From positions 1-8,704 of the forward strand of contig JAHRVS010000052.1 of the NCBI GenBank assembly GCA_019090565.1: a DNA stretch of 8,704 bases, written 5' to 3'. The translations under genes and the position numbers were made by a program. Shown here one piece after another: positions 1-6,381 of the stretch (positions are counted from its first letter, which is position 1; every line of letters begins with the position of its first letter). The notes under the pieces are model-generated. The model made no database searches. It was not told the origin of the DNA and saw only the letters and a program-made list of their open reading frames with translations. The DNA comes from Gammaproteobacteria bacterium (lineage in GTDB: Bacteria > Pseudomonadota > Gammaproteobacteria > Pseudomonadales > UBA3067).

Positions 1-53
1 CAATAATATCAACCTATTACTAGCCTTATGTCATCAATTACCTTAATGAGTTT

Positions 54-854
54 ATGAGCAAAAAAAGAAGAGAAATACCTGATTTTGGAACACCCATTAT
101 TGAGACCCACTGCCACCTGGATTACTTGAAGCAAGGTTCGCTTGATCAATTACTTGAACGCTCTGAGTCAGTGGGGATAGAGCGAATTATTACCATAGCG
201 GTATCGCCTGATAACCTAGAGACGGTGCGTGAGCTAACCCAGCAGCATGAGATGATTTACGGAACACAAGGCATCCATCCCCATGATGCAGAAAAATTCA
301 CGCCTGATACCGAGGATGAAATTAGGGAGTGTATTGAGCAAGATAAAATCCTCGCGGTAGGGGAAATAGGGCTCGACTACTACTATGAGCGAGCACCTAA
401 AAAGGTACAACGGCAAGTTTTTGAAGCCCAGCTTCAAATTGCTGTGGATACAGAAAAGCCGGTGGTGATTCACAGCCGAGAAGCTGATGACGATACGCAA
501 GCTATCTTGAGCAACTTTTCTTCGACATTGAAGAGGCGAGGGGTCATACATAGCTTCACAGCGGGCATCGAGTTAGCTAACTATTGTCTCGATGAAGGGT
601 TTTGTTTGGGCTTTAATGGGATTTGCACATTTAATAAGGCAGAGAACGTCAGGGAGGTTATTCGCCAGACTCCTCTCGCACAAATATTGTTAGAAACGGA
701 TGCGCCATATTTAACTCCAGCGCCCTACCGTGGCGAAGAAAATGCGCCTTACTACTTGCCCTTCGTTGCTGAAAAAGTCGCTGAAGTGAAAGAGGTTTCA
801 ATTGCGGCAATTCTAGAGCAAGCATATCAAAATAGTATCAATACATTTTTCTAA
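54..854 (+). CDS. TatD-family metal-dependent hydrolase/DNase
   Basis: A 266-residue cytoplasmic TIM-barrel hydrolase of the TatD/YcfH/YjjV family, whose members are divalent-metal-dependent phosphodiesterases, several with 3'-5' DNase activity. Seen directly: the N-terminal metal motif HCH (H19, H21, in THCHLD), the metal-bridging glutamate in GEIGLDYYY (E104), VIHSRE (H140), GVIHSFTAG (H166) and the C-terminal LLETDAPYL with the catalytic/metal aspartate D216. All expected ligands are present in order and the length is normal for the family, so the protein looks intact and active. The start ATG at 54 has only a weak purine-rich site (AATGAG) before it, and a three-codon ATG frame at 46 overlaps it. 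Which TatD subgroup it belongs to, and hence the substrate, cannot be decided from motifs, so no symbol is given. The next gene follows after 68 bp with no convincing terminator, so co-transcription is possible. Confidence 0.95.
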   Translation: MSKKRREIPDFGTPIIETHCHLDYLKQGSLDQLLERSESVGIERIITIAVSPDNLETVRELTQQHEMIYGTQGIHPHDAEKFTPDTEDEIRECIEQDKILAVGEIGLDYYYERAPKKVQRQVFEAQLQIAVDTEKPVVIHSREADDDTQAILSNFSSTLKRRGVIHSFTAGIELANYCLDEGFCLGFNGICTFNKAENVREVIRQTPLAQILLETDAPYLTPAPYRGEENAPYYLPFVAEKVAEVKEVSIAAILEQAYQNSINTFF

Positions 855-922
855 GTCGGCAAGCACCTACTATTCCCGGTTTTTTGGGGCTTACCTAACA
901 ATAGATTTCAAGGAAAGAACGG

Positions 923-1795
923 TTGGAAACAATGTCCCCATATCAAGCGACACAGATTTTGGATTCTCTGTGCCAGCCAGATGCTGAGCTGGAAACCAGC
1001 CAGCACCTGGCTAAAGCAGCCCTACTGTTTGCAATTGAAAACGGGCAAGATATTGATCTAGACGAACAGCTCATCCTTATCAACAAATTGGCACTTGAAG
1101 CAGCAGTTTATGTGGATATTAGTGGTGATGTATCGGATATAGCGAAGGGACTGTGTTATTTTTTCAAAGAGATAAAGGGCTATCAAGGTGATACTGATGA
1201 TTACTACCGCCCTGAAAATAGTTTTTTGAATCAGGTTGTTGCTCACCGCAAGGGGATCCCTATTAGTTTGGCGGTATTGTATATTTCTGTCGCAAATCGC
1301 TTGGGCTTTGATGATATTGCAGGCGTTGCCTTCCCAGGCTATTTTCTTCTTTGCTTCGGAGGAAAGGCGAACACTGGAGAAGCGGTATATGTTGATCCTT
1401 TCGATCATCGGATTATTAATGATGCTGAGTGTGAAAAGAAACTTCAGTCTTTGTTTGGTAAGCAGGCGCGTATGCACCGTTCTTTTCTATTCGCCGTGGA
1501 TAATCGAAACATTATCGCAAGGATGGCACGTAATCTTGTGGAGGTTTTTCAGAATACCCACCAGTACGAGGCGGCTCTAGTATGCTGTTCCCGAGCGATC
1601 AGCAGTGCCCCTGGGCAGGCTGAGGACCATTTTATTCGAGCTGCATTATATGAAAAGCTAGAGTGTCACTCTGCTGCCATACAGGAGTTTGCTCGGTTTA
1701 TCTATTTGTCGCCAAAGGATGAGCGCATTGGTGATATAAAACGCGAAATTGCCCGTTTAAGAGAGGGCAGTAGTAAATCAAAATACGTGCATTGA
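923..1795 (+). CDS. SirB1-type transglutaminase-like/TPR protein
   Basis: A 290-residue protein of the SirB1/YchA family: a transglutaminase-like core (Transglut_core2) followed by TPR helices. The biochemical role of the family is not established. Seen directly: YYRPENSFLNQVV (about residues 94-106), HRKGIPISLAVLY (108-120), GVAFPGYFLL (134-143), VDPF (157-160), then a TPR-like tail from about 197 to 268 with paired helices (YEAALVCCSRAI, DHFIRAALYEKL, HSAAIQEFARFI). The start chosen is TTG at 923, because AAGGA at 910-914 lies 8 nt before it; the in-frame ATG at 932 would be 17 nt from that site. Oddity: the family motif is usually FPGHFL, and the His is replaced here by Tyr (Y140), the position expected for the transglutaminase catalytic histidine. 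Together with Ser where the catalytic Cys would be, this suggests a binding rather than enzymatic role. No signal peptide is seen. Confidence 0.9.
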   Translation: METMSPYQATQILDSLCQPDAELETSQHLAKAALLFAIENGQDIDLDEQLILINKLALEAAVYVDISGDVSDIAKGLCYFFKEIKGYQGDTDDYYRPENSFLNQVVAHRKGIPISLAVLYISVANRLGFDDIAGVAFPGYFLLCFGGKANTGEAVYVDPFDHRIINDAECEKKLQSLFGKQARMHRSFLFAVDNRNIIARMARNLVEVFQNTHQYEAALVCCSRAISSAPGQAEDHFIRAALYEKLECHSAAIQEFARFIYLSPKDERIGDIKREIARLREGSSKSKYVH

Positions 1796-1824
1796 TAGGC
1801 TTTGCGCTAAGATTATTCTAATAA

Positions 1825-1878
1825 GAGCGCCTCTAAACATGCAGCTATCAACTAAAAATGGCTATTTTTGAGGCGCCC
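1825..1878. repeat. Hairpin-forming dispersed repeat, copy A
   Basis: GCGCCTC (1827-1833) and GAGGCGC (1870-1876) form a perfect 7-bp inverted repeat. It extends to 10 of 11 pairs if one T/T mismatch is skipped (AAA 1835-1837 with TTT 1866-1868). The left arm reads GCGCCTCTAAACATGCAG, and the right arm ends GAGGCGCCC. Both arms and the preceding TAATAAGAGCGCCTC recur in the hairpin at 6318-6360, and the left arm resembles the terminal repeats of the 3170-3541 element. The copy lies between the SirB1-type and SpmA/SpmB genes and covers the upstream ATG (1858) of the latter. It has no T-run after it, so it is not a standard terminator. Confidence 0.6.
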
Positions 1879-1899
1879 ATAACTCTAATAGGTAGCGTA

Positions 1900-3129
1900 T
1901 TGTTATCACGCTTATGGTTTTCTTTTTTTTTCCTTTCTTTTGTCGCTTGTTTTTATCAGTGGTGGGCTCTTGATAATTCTGAAATATATTCAGTTGTTAT
2001 CAAGGCCAGTTTCGATATGGCTAAGTTGGCTGTTGAAATATCCATTGGCCTAGTTGGTGTTATGTGCCTTTGGCTAGGTCTTTTTAAGGTCGCAGAGGCC
2101 TCGGGTTTGATTGGTTCGTTGGCCAGGTTGTTATCACCCCTTTTTGCACGACTTATGCCGGAAATACCCAAGGGGCATCCGGCGATCGGGTCGGTGACTA
2201 TGAATTTATCGGCGAACCTTCTTGGCCTGGATAATGCTGCAACGCCGATGGGTTTAAAGGCTATGCAAGATATGCAGGTGCTCAATACGAATAAATTGGT
2301 AGCTAGCAATCCTCAGATTTTATTTCTTGTTCTCAACACTTCTTCTGTCACCTTGTTGCCCATTACCGTTTTCTTATACCGTGCACAATTAGGTGCCGCG
2401 GAACCTACAGCAGTTTTTTTGCCGATTATATTGGCGACGACAGCCTCTACCTTGGTTGGTGTGCTCACCGTCGGGTGGATTCAAAAGTTAAAACTTTTTG
2501 ATTGGGTTGTGTTGAGTTATTTATCTGGCCTTATTTTGTTTATTTCGACGATTTTTTATGTGGTCCACGCACAGCCTCCGAGCGCAATTAATACGCTGTC
2601 AAATTTTATCGGTAACTTTGTCCTATTTAGTGTAATTGTGGGAATTCTTGGGGTGGGGGTGATCAAAGGGGTTTCGGTGTACGAGGTCTTTGTCGATGGA
2701 GCAAAGGAGGGTGTTTCAGTTTGCGTGACTATCGTGCCATACCTAGTGGCGATGTTGGTGGGCATTGGTGTGCTAAGGGCCAGCGGTGTACTGGATTTGT
2801 TTGTAGATAGTTTTGCGGCTTTGTTGGTGTTGTTCGGGATAAATGCAGACTTCGTGCCTGCACTCCCTACTGCTTTGATGAAACCATTTAGTGGCAGTGG
2901 CTCGAGAGCCATGATGATTGAAACCATGAATAATTATGGCGTTGACTCTTTTCCAGCAAAGATTGCAGCCATAGTGCAGGGGAGCACTGAAACCACCTTT
3001 TATGTATTGGCGGTTTATTTCGGGAGTGTTGGGATTCGTCATGGTCGGCACGCAGTATTTTGTGGCCTAATTGCTGACTTTGCAGGCATTAGTGCTGCCA
3101 TATTGTTAGGGTACTGGTTTTTTTATTAG
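1900..3129 (+). CDS. Fused SpmA/SpmB-like nucleoside recognition (Gate) domain membrane protein
   Basis: A very hydrophobic inner-membrane protein (409 residues from TTG 1900) carrying two Gate/nucleoside-recognition domains, the equivalents of the separate spore-maturation proteins SpmA and SpmB of Bacillus fused in one chain. Such fusions occur in non-sporulating Gram-negatives, where the transported or sensed ligand is unknown. Seen directly, numbered from the alternative ATG at 1858: SpmA signature MNLSANLLGLDNAATP (115-130), NTSSVTLLP (160-168), then Gate motif VFVDGAKEG (277-285), SpmB signature ALMKPFSGSGSRAM (339-352) and QGSTETTFYVLAVYFGS (374-390). Roughly eight to ten membrane segments are visible. 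The open frame reaches ATG 1858, but I prefer TTG 1900: AGG at 1890-1892 is 7 nt upstream, family members as I recall them begin just before the (L)WFSFF segment, and the first codons from 1858 lie inside a repeat element. A run of nine T's (1923-1931) sits just after the start. Confidence 0.85.
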   Translation: MLSRLWFSFFFLSFVACFYQWWALDNSEIYSVVIKASFDMAKLAVEISIGLVGVMCLWLGLFKVAEASGLIGSLARLLSPLFARLMPEIPKGHPAIGSVTMNLSANLLGLDNAATPMGLKAMQDMQVLNTNKLVASNPQILFLVLNTSSVTLLPITVFLYRAQLGAAEPTAVFLPIILATTASTLVGVLTVGWIQKLKLFDWVVLSYLSGLILFISTIFYVVHAQPPSAINTLSNFIGNFVLFSVIVGILGVGVIKGVSVYEVFVDGAKEGVSVCVTIVPYLVAMLVGIGVLRASGVLDLFVDSFAALLVLFGINADFVPALPTALMKPFSGSGSRAMMIETMNNYGVDSFPAKIAAIVQGSTETTFYVLAVYFGSVGIRHGRHAVFCGLIADFAGISAAILLGYWFFY

Positions 3130-3140
3130 CAACCCCTTTA

Positions 3141-3158
3141 AGCTCGCTGAGTCGAGCT
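3141..3158 (+). other. Small perfect hairpin after the SpmA/SpmB-like gene
   Basis: AGCTCG (3141-3146) and CGAGCT (3153-3158) form a 6-bp inverted repeat around CTGAGT, 12 bp after the stop codon. No T-run follows, so termination here would be weak or would depend on other factors. It may simply stabilise the 3' end. Confidence 0.3.
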
Positions 3159-3169
3159 AGATTCAAGAG

Positions 3170-3541
3170 TACCTCTAAAATGCACTTTTCACTAGAGAGC
3201 GGCGCGAACCTCTATAGGTGGTGTTTTCGTTGTCGCACTTGGCGCCTCTCTGAGTCTGTAAGCCAGCTACTCCTTTTATGCTGGTTTTTCGAATGACTGG
3301 CACTCCTGTAGAGCGCCTTCAAAGCAGTGATTCTCATGTGGGGGCAAAGAAGCCCCGGGCGGACGACTGCATGGATGCAAGAGGTAGAGCAAAGCAGGGG
3401 ACAATTGCCGATACCGCAGCGTTTAAAGCAACCATAAGGGTTCAAGTGCGGAGTTTATGTGCAATGACGTACTGTATGCCGGTTTTGCAGGAGCCTTAAT
3501 CGGTGACGCCGCTATCGTGTGAAAAGCGCATTTTAGAGATA
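3170..3541. mobile_element. MITE-like element with ~40-bp imperfect terminal inverted repeats
   Basis: The left end, 3171-3210, begins ACCTCTAAAATGCACTTTTC. The reverse complement of the right end, 3501-3540, begins ATCTCTAAAATGCGCTTTTC. Over 40 positions 31 match by eye, with 18 of 20 in the outer half. TA dinucleotides sit at both boundaries (3170-3171 and 3540-3541), compatible with a TA target duplication as made by IS630/Tc1-mariner-type transposases; this is inference. The interior (~290 bp) shows no convincing gene; the short frames there have no family motifs. It does hold structured pieces: a terminator-like hairpin (3261-3289), GGGGC/GCCCC (3341-3345 with 3352-3356), and an internal GGCGCCTCTC (3241-3250) that may pair with GAGAGCGGCGC (3195-3205). 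No transposase is present, so movement would need one supplied from elsewhere. Confidence 0.6.
3261..3289 (+). terminator. Candidate intrinsic terminator inside the MITE-like element
   Basis: AGCCAGC (3261-3267) pairs with GCTGGTT (3280-3286) using one G-T pair, across a 12-nt loop, and the stem runs into TTTTT (3285-3289). It could end transcription from the SpmA/SpmB-like gene 130 bp upstream, or belong to an RNA made by the element. The stem is short, so strength is doubtful. Confidence 0.4.
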
Positions 3542-3615
3542 TCCATAGTAGAAGCATGCTTTTCTACTTATTGAGCTTACTCTCACAATGTATGGCTGTT
3601 CTATCAGCTTGTTAA

Positions 3616-3621
3616 TATAAT
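3616..3621 (+). promoter_or_regulatory. Candidate -10 box for glcB
   Basis: A perfect TATAAT at 3616-3621, about 180 bp before the glcB start. No good -35 hexamer lies 16-18 bp upstream (best is ATGGCT at 3592-3597, three of six), so an activator would probably be needed if it is used. Initiation near 3628 would give a leader of ~170 nt containing both inverted repeats described below. GGGAGGAG (3622-3629) lies directly after it and could serve a 9-codon TTG frame (3634-3663), but nothing else supports that peptide. Confidence 0.35.
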
Positions 3622-3648
3622 GGGAGGAGTGAATTGCTTTCAGTCTGT

Positions 3649-3682
3649 TATTACATGATTTAATCCCGTTAATCATGTAATA
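3649..3682. promoter_or_regulatory. 12-bp perfect inverted repeat upstream of glcB
   Basis: TATTACATGATT (3649-3660) and AATCATGTAATA (3671-3682) are perfect inverted copies separated by 10 bp. It begins 27 bp after the candidate -10 box. No T-run follows on the + strand. It may be an operator for a dimeric repressor or a hairpin in the glcB leader. I do not recognise it as the site of a known regulator. Confidence 0.45.
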
Positions 3683-3752
3683 TATGTCGCCCCAAATCAG
3701 GCTGGCACGAAGCATTTATGGTGTCATGAGTTTGTGACGGAGATTCAACACA

Positions 3753-3774
3753 CACACTGCATTAACACAGTGTG
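3753..3774. promoter_or_regulatory. 7-bp inverted repeat just before the glcB ribosome binding site
   Basis: CACACTG (3753-3759) and CAGTGTG (3768-3774) are perfect inverted copies with an 8-nt spacer, ending 26 bp before the glcB ATG. Position fits either an operator or a hairpin near the translation start. Evidence is the symmetry alone. Confidence 0.35.
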
Positions 3775-3800
3775 GCATCTTAATATTGAAGGTAAGAGCT

Positions 3801-5975
3801 ATGACAGAACGTGTTCAAGTTGGTGGTTTACAGGTCGCAAAAGTGCTTTATGACCTAGTTGAAAATGAAGTCACGCCAGGTACTGGCATCGCACCTGATA
3901 CATTCTGGGCCTCCTTTGAGAAGGTTGTAAGCGAATTTGCGCCTAAAAATAAAGCCTTGCTTGAAAAGCGTGAAACGTTACAAAAGCAGCTTGATGAGTG
4001 GTATCAAGCCAATGCGGGTAAAACGATTGATTTGCCCGAGTACAAAGCTTTCCTCAGTGAAATTGGCTACTTGGTGCCAGAGGGAGAGGACTTCAAGGTA
4101 AGTACAACCAATGTTGATGCAGAAATCGCGACCTTAGCAGGCCCCCAACTAGTCGTGCCCGTGATGAATGCACGTTATGCGCTTAATGCCAGTAACGCAC
4201 GCTGGGGCAGTCTTTACGACGCACTTTATGGCACGGATGTTATTAACAACGAAGGCGGGTCTGAGAAAGGGAAAGGTTATAACCCCAAACGCGGCGCGAA
4301 AGTCATTGCGTATGCACGAAAATTTCTTGATGCCTCTGTGCCCCTAGCGGCAGGAAGCCATGCTGACGCCACCGGCTATAAAATAGTAAATGGCGCTTTA
4401 TGTGTGAGCCAAAAAGATGGCAGCGAGAGTGGTTTGGCAGAGCTGTCCAAATTGATTGGGTATAATGGAGAGGCCAGCTCTCCTTCGGCCGTGCTGTTAA
4501 GAAATAACGGTCTCCACATAGAAATCCAAATTAATGCTGAAGGCGCCATTGGTAAAACCGATGCGGCGAGTGTCAATGATGTGGTGCTTGAAAGTGCCAT
4601 TACCACTATTCAAGACTGCGAAGACTCCGTTGCAGCTGTTGATGCTGAAGACAAAACCTTGGTTTACCGAAACTGGCTGGGTTTGATAAAGGGGGACCTC
4701 TCTGAGGAGCTTAAGAAAGGGGGGAAGACCATTACGCGTACCCTTAACCCTGATCGTGTCTACACTGCTTTGGATGGCAGCACGGTAACGCTACCTGGTC
4801 GTAGTTTGTTGCTTGTACGAAATGTTGGCCACCTAATGACCAATAACGCAGTACTTGGTGCAAACGGTGAAGAAGTCCCTGAAGGTATCATGGATGGCCT
4901 ACTTACCGCGCTGATTTCATCACATGATGTCAAAGGCAATGGTAAATACCAAAATAGCCGCGAAGGCAGTATTTATATTGTTAAACCAAAGATGCATGGC
5001 CCAGAAGAGGTTCAGCTGACAGTTGACCTATTCGCTGCAATTGAAAGCGAATTAGGTCTTCCTGTTAATGCTCTCAAAGTCGGCATAATGGATGAAGAGC
5101 GTCGGACTACAGTGAACTTGAAAGAGTGTATACGTGTTGCCAAAGAGCGCGTTATCTTTATTAATACAGGATTTTTAGATCGAACCGGCGACGAAATTCA
5201 CACCAGTATGGAAGCCGGTGCGATGGTCATGAAGGGCCGAATGAAAGAGCAAGCGTGGATTAAGTCCTATGAAGACTGGAACGTTGATATTGGTCTTGAA
5301 GCAGGCTTAAAGGGCAAGGCTCAAATCGGCAAAGGGATGTGGGCGATTCCTGATCAGATGAGCACGATGATGGATGTGAAAGTCGCTCACCCTGAAGCGG
5401 GTGCAAACTGTGCATGGGTGCCATCCCCGACGGCGGCGACTTTGCATGTGATGCACTACCACAAAGTGAATGTTTCGGACCAGCAGGATAAACTGCTTAG
5501 TCGTGGTCGCGCCAGTCTTGATGATATTTTAACCGTTCCTCTGCTGGGGGATACGCCGCTTTCTGACGAAGATATTCAGCGGGACTTAGATAATAACGCA
5601 CAGGGCGTATTGGGCTATGTTGTTCGCTGGGTCGAACATGGCGTAGGTTGTTCAAAAGTGCCTGACATCAATGATGTAGGTCTAATGGAAGATCGTGCTA
5701 CTTTACGTATTTCTAGTCAGCATATCGCTAACTGGCTACGCCACGGGGTATGCAGCAAAGACCAAGTGCAAGAAACGCTTGAGAGAATGGCTGCGGTGGT
5801 TGATACGCAAAATGCTGGTGACCCAAGTTACCGTAATATGTCACCAAATTTCGGCGACAGTATCGCGTTTCAAGCAGCCTGCGAGCTTGTTTTCAACGGA
5901 GCGCAGCAACCTAGCGGTTATACCGAGCCTGTCTTACATGCGAGCCGCCGTGCCGCTAAGGCGAAGTATCAGTAG
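3801..5975 (+). CDS. glcB: Malate synthase G
   Basis: A 724-residue cytoplasmic enzyme condensing acetyl-CoA with glyoxylate to give malate, in the glyoxylate bypass and in glycolate/glyoxylate use. The length matches the E. coli G-form (723). Seen directly: RSLLLVRNVGHLMT with the substrate-binding arginine (R340), GIMDEERRTTVNL with the Mg ligand (about E432), INTGFLDRTGDEIHT with the second Mg ligand D460, WAIPDQMS, HGVGCSKVPDI (C617) and LMEDRATLRISSQH with the catalytic base D631. All key residues are present. The start is ATG 3801, preceded by GAAGGTAAG; the frame also opens at TTG 3786, which lies upstream of that site and is not needed. The gene stands alone: no glcDEF or aceA is beside it. 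A ~170-nt leader with two inverted repeats suggests control at its promoter or leader, and a strong terminator ends the transcript. Confidence 0.98.
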   Translation: MTERVQVGGLQVAKVLYDLVENEVTPGTGIAPDTFWASFEKVVSEFAPKNKALLEKRETLQKQLDEWYQANAGKTIDLPEYKAFLSEIGYLVPEGEDFKVSTTNVDAEIATLAGPQLVVPVMNARYALNASNARWGSLYDALYGTDVINNEGGSEKGKGYNPKRGAKVIAYARKFLDASVPLAAGSHADATGYKIVNGALCVSQKDGSESGLAELSKLIGYNGEASSPSAVLLRNNGLHIEIQINAEGAIGKTDAASVNDVVLESAITTIQDCEDSVAAVDAEDKTLVYRNWLGLIKGDLSEELKKGGKTITRTLNPDRVYTALDGSTVTLPGRSLLLVRNVGHLMTNNAVLGANGEEVPEGIMDGLLTALISSHDVKGNGKYQNSREGSIYIVKPKMHGPEEVQLTVDLFAAIESELGLPVNALKVGIMDEERRTTVNLKECIRVAKERVIFINTGFLDRTGDEIHTSMEAGAMVMKGRMKEQAWIKSYEDWNVDIGLEAGLKGKAQIGKGMWAIPDQMSTMMDVKVAHPEAGANCAWVPSPTAATLHVMHYHKVNVSDQQDKLLSRGRASLDDILTVPLLGDTPLSDEDIQRDLDNNAQGVLGYVVRWVEHGVGCSKVPDINDVGLMEDRATLRISSQHIANWLRHGVCSKDQVQETLERMAAVVDTQNAGDPSYRNMSPNFGDSIAFQAACELVFNGAQQPSGYTEPVLHASRRAAKAKYQ

Positions 5976-5987
5976 GCTTATATCAAA

Positions 5988-6027
5988 CACCTTCTTTAAT
6001 TAGCGTTTCCAACCTTTAACGAAGGTG
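5988..6027 (+). other. Inverted repeat after glcB
   Basis: CACCTTC (5988-5994) and GAAGGTG (6021-6027) are perfect inverted copies with a 26-nt spacer, beginning 13 bp after the glcB stop. No T-run follows. It may protect the 3' end of the message, since the real terminator lies 30 bp further on. Confidence 0.35.
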
Positions 6028-6057
6028 GCTTGTTGAACCAGGCACTCCTCAATAAGA

Positions 6058-6092
6058 CCCTCGCCCTGTAATTTCGGCGGGGGCATTTTTTT
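6058..6092 (+). terminator. Intrinsic terminator of glcB
   Basis: CCCTCGCC (6058-6065) pairs with GGCGGGGG (6076-6083) over all 8 positions with one T-G pair, a 10-nt loop, and then CA and seven T's (6086-6092). This is a classic rho-independent terminator 83 bp after the glcB stop. It separates glcB from the MoxR-VWA operon. Confidence 0.85.
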
Positions 6093-6133
6093 CAAAAAAC
6101 CCCTCTTTTTTGCACATCTACAAGTGAAATCTG

Positions 6134-6161
6134 TTTACATTATGCATTTGCACGCTAAAAT
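6134..6161 (+). promoter_or_regulatory. sigma70-type promoter for the MoxR-VWA operon
   Basis: TTTACA (6134-6139; five of six against TTGACA) and TAAAAT (6156-6161; five of six against TATAAT) are 16 bp apart. The promoter lies just after the glcB terminator and is the best match in the gap. Initiation near 6168 gives a ~210-nt leader before the ATPase gene. The leader contains a G7 run (6195-6201) and the repeat at 6318-6360, and no gene I can support. Confidence 0.6.
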
Positions 6162-6317
6162 AGGCCGCTTTGGCTGTAATCAGAAGAATTAGTTGGGGGG
6201 GTGGTTTTGCCGTTAGCATGGGTCTCATGTTACGTAAACGCTGCTTTCTCTATTTGCTTCCTATTAAGCTAAGTGGCTTCTTGCCTTATCGATACGTCCA
6301 CCTCTTTTTAATAATAA

Positions 6318-6360
6318 GGGCGCCTCAACGAACACCGGAGCAGTGCATTTAGAGGCACCC
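6318..6360. repeat. Hairpin-forming dispersed repeat, copy C
   Basis: Arms 6318-6335 (GGGCGCCTCAACGAACAC) and 6343-6360 (GTGCATTTAGAGGCACCC) pair at 12 of 18 positions, with 8 of the outer 9, around a 7-nt loop CGGAGCA. Reverse-complemented, the right arm reads GTGCCTCTAAATGCAC, close to the terminal repeat of the 3170-3541 element. The left arm with its flank, TAATAAGGGCGCCTC, differs at one base from the flank of copy A. It lies in the predicted 5' leader of the ATPase gene, ending 10 nt before the ribosome binding site, and could affect translation. Confidence 0.6.
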
Positions 6361-6381
6361 ACAAGATAGTAAGGAACATGT

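Noticed and set aside
855..922. Terminator between the TatD-family and SirB1-type genes
   Set aside because: AAGCACC and GGGGCTT can pair with one mismatch, but the T-run lies in the loop rather than after the stem, so it does not have terminator geometry.
1956..3051. Several minus-strand frames of 92-123 codons opposite the SpmA/SpmB-like gene
   Set aside because: Shadows of a well-supported coding frame with no domain content.
3278..3499. 73-codon + strand frame inside the MITE-like element
   Set aside because: No family motif, low-complexity composition, and it overlaps a terminator-like hairpin. No good ribosome binding site lies before it. An overlapping minus-strand frame (3212-3445) is no better.
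3533..3715. 60-codon minus-strand frame between the element and glcB
   Set aside because: It crosses the right end of the element and the glcB promoter/inverted-repeat region, with no recognisable domain.
3620..3800. Glycine riboswitch upstream of glcB
   Set aside because: Considered because such a riboswitch controls malate synthase in SAR11 bacteria, but the conserved core strings of the glycine aptamer are not present.
6170..6352. 60-codon + frame in the leader of the ATPase gene
   Set aside because: TTG start without a ribosome binding site, no motif, and it runs into the repeat hairpin at 6318-6360. It reads as untranslated leader.
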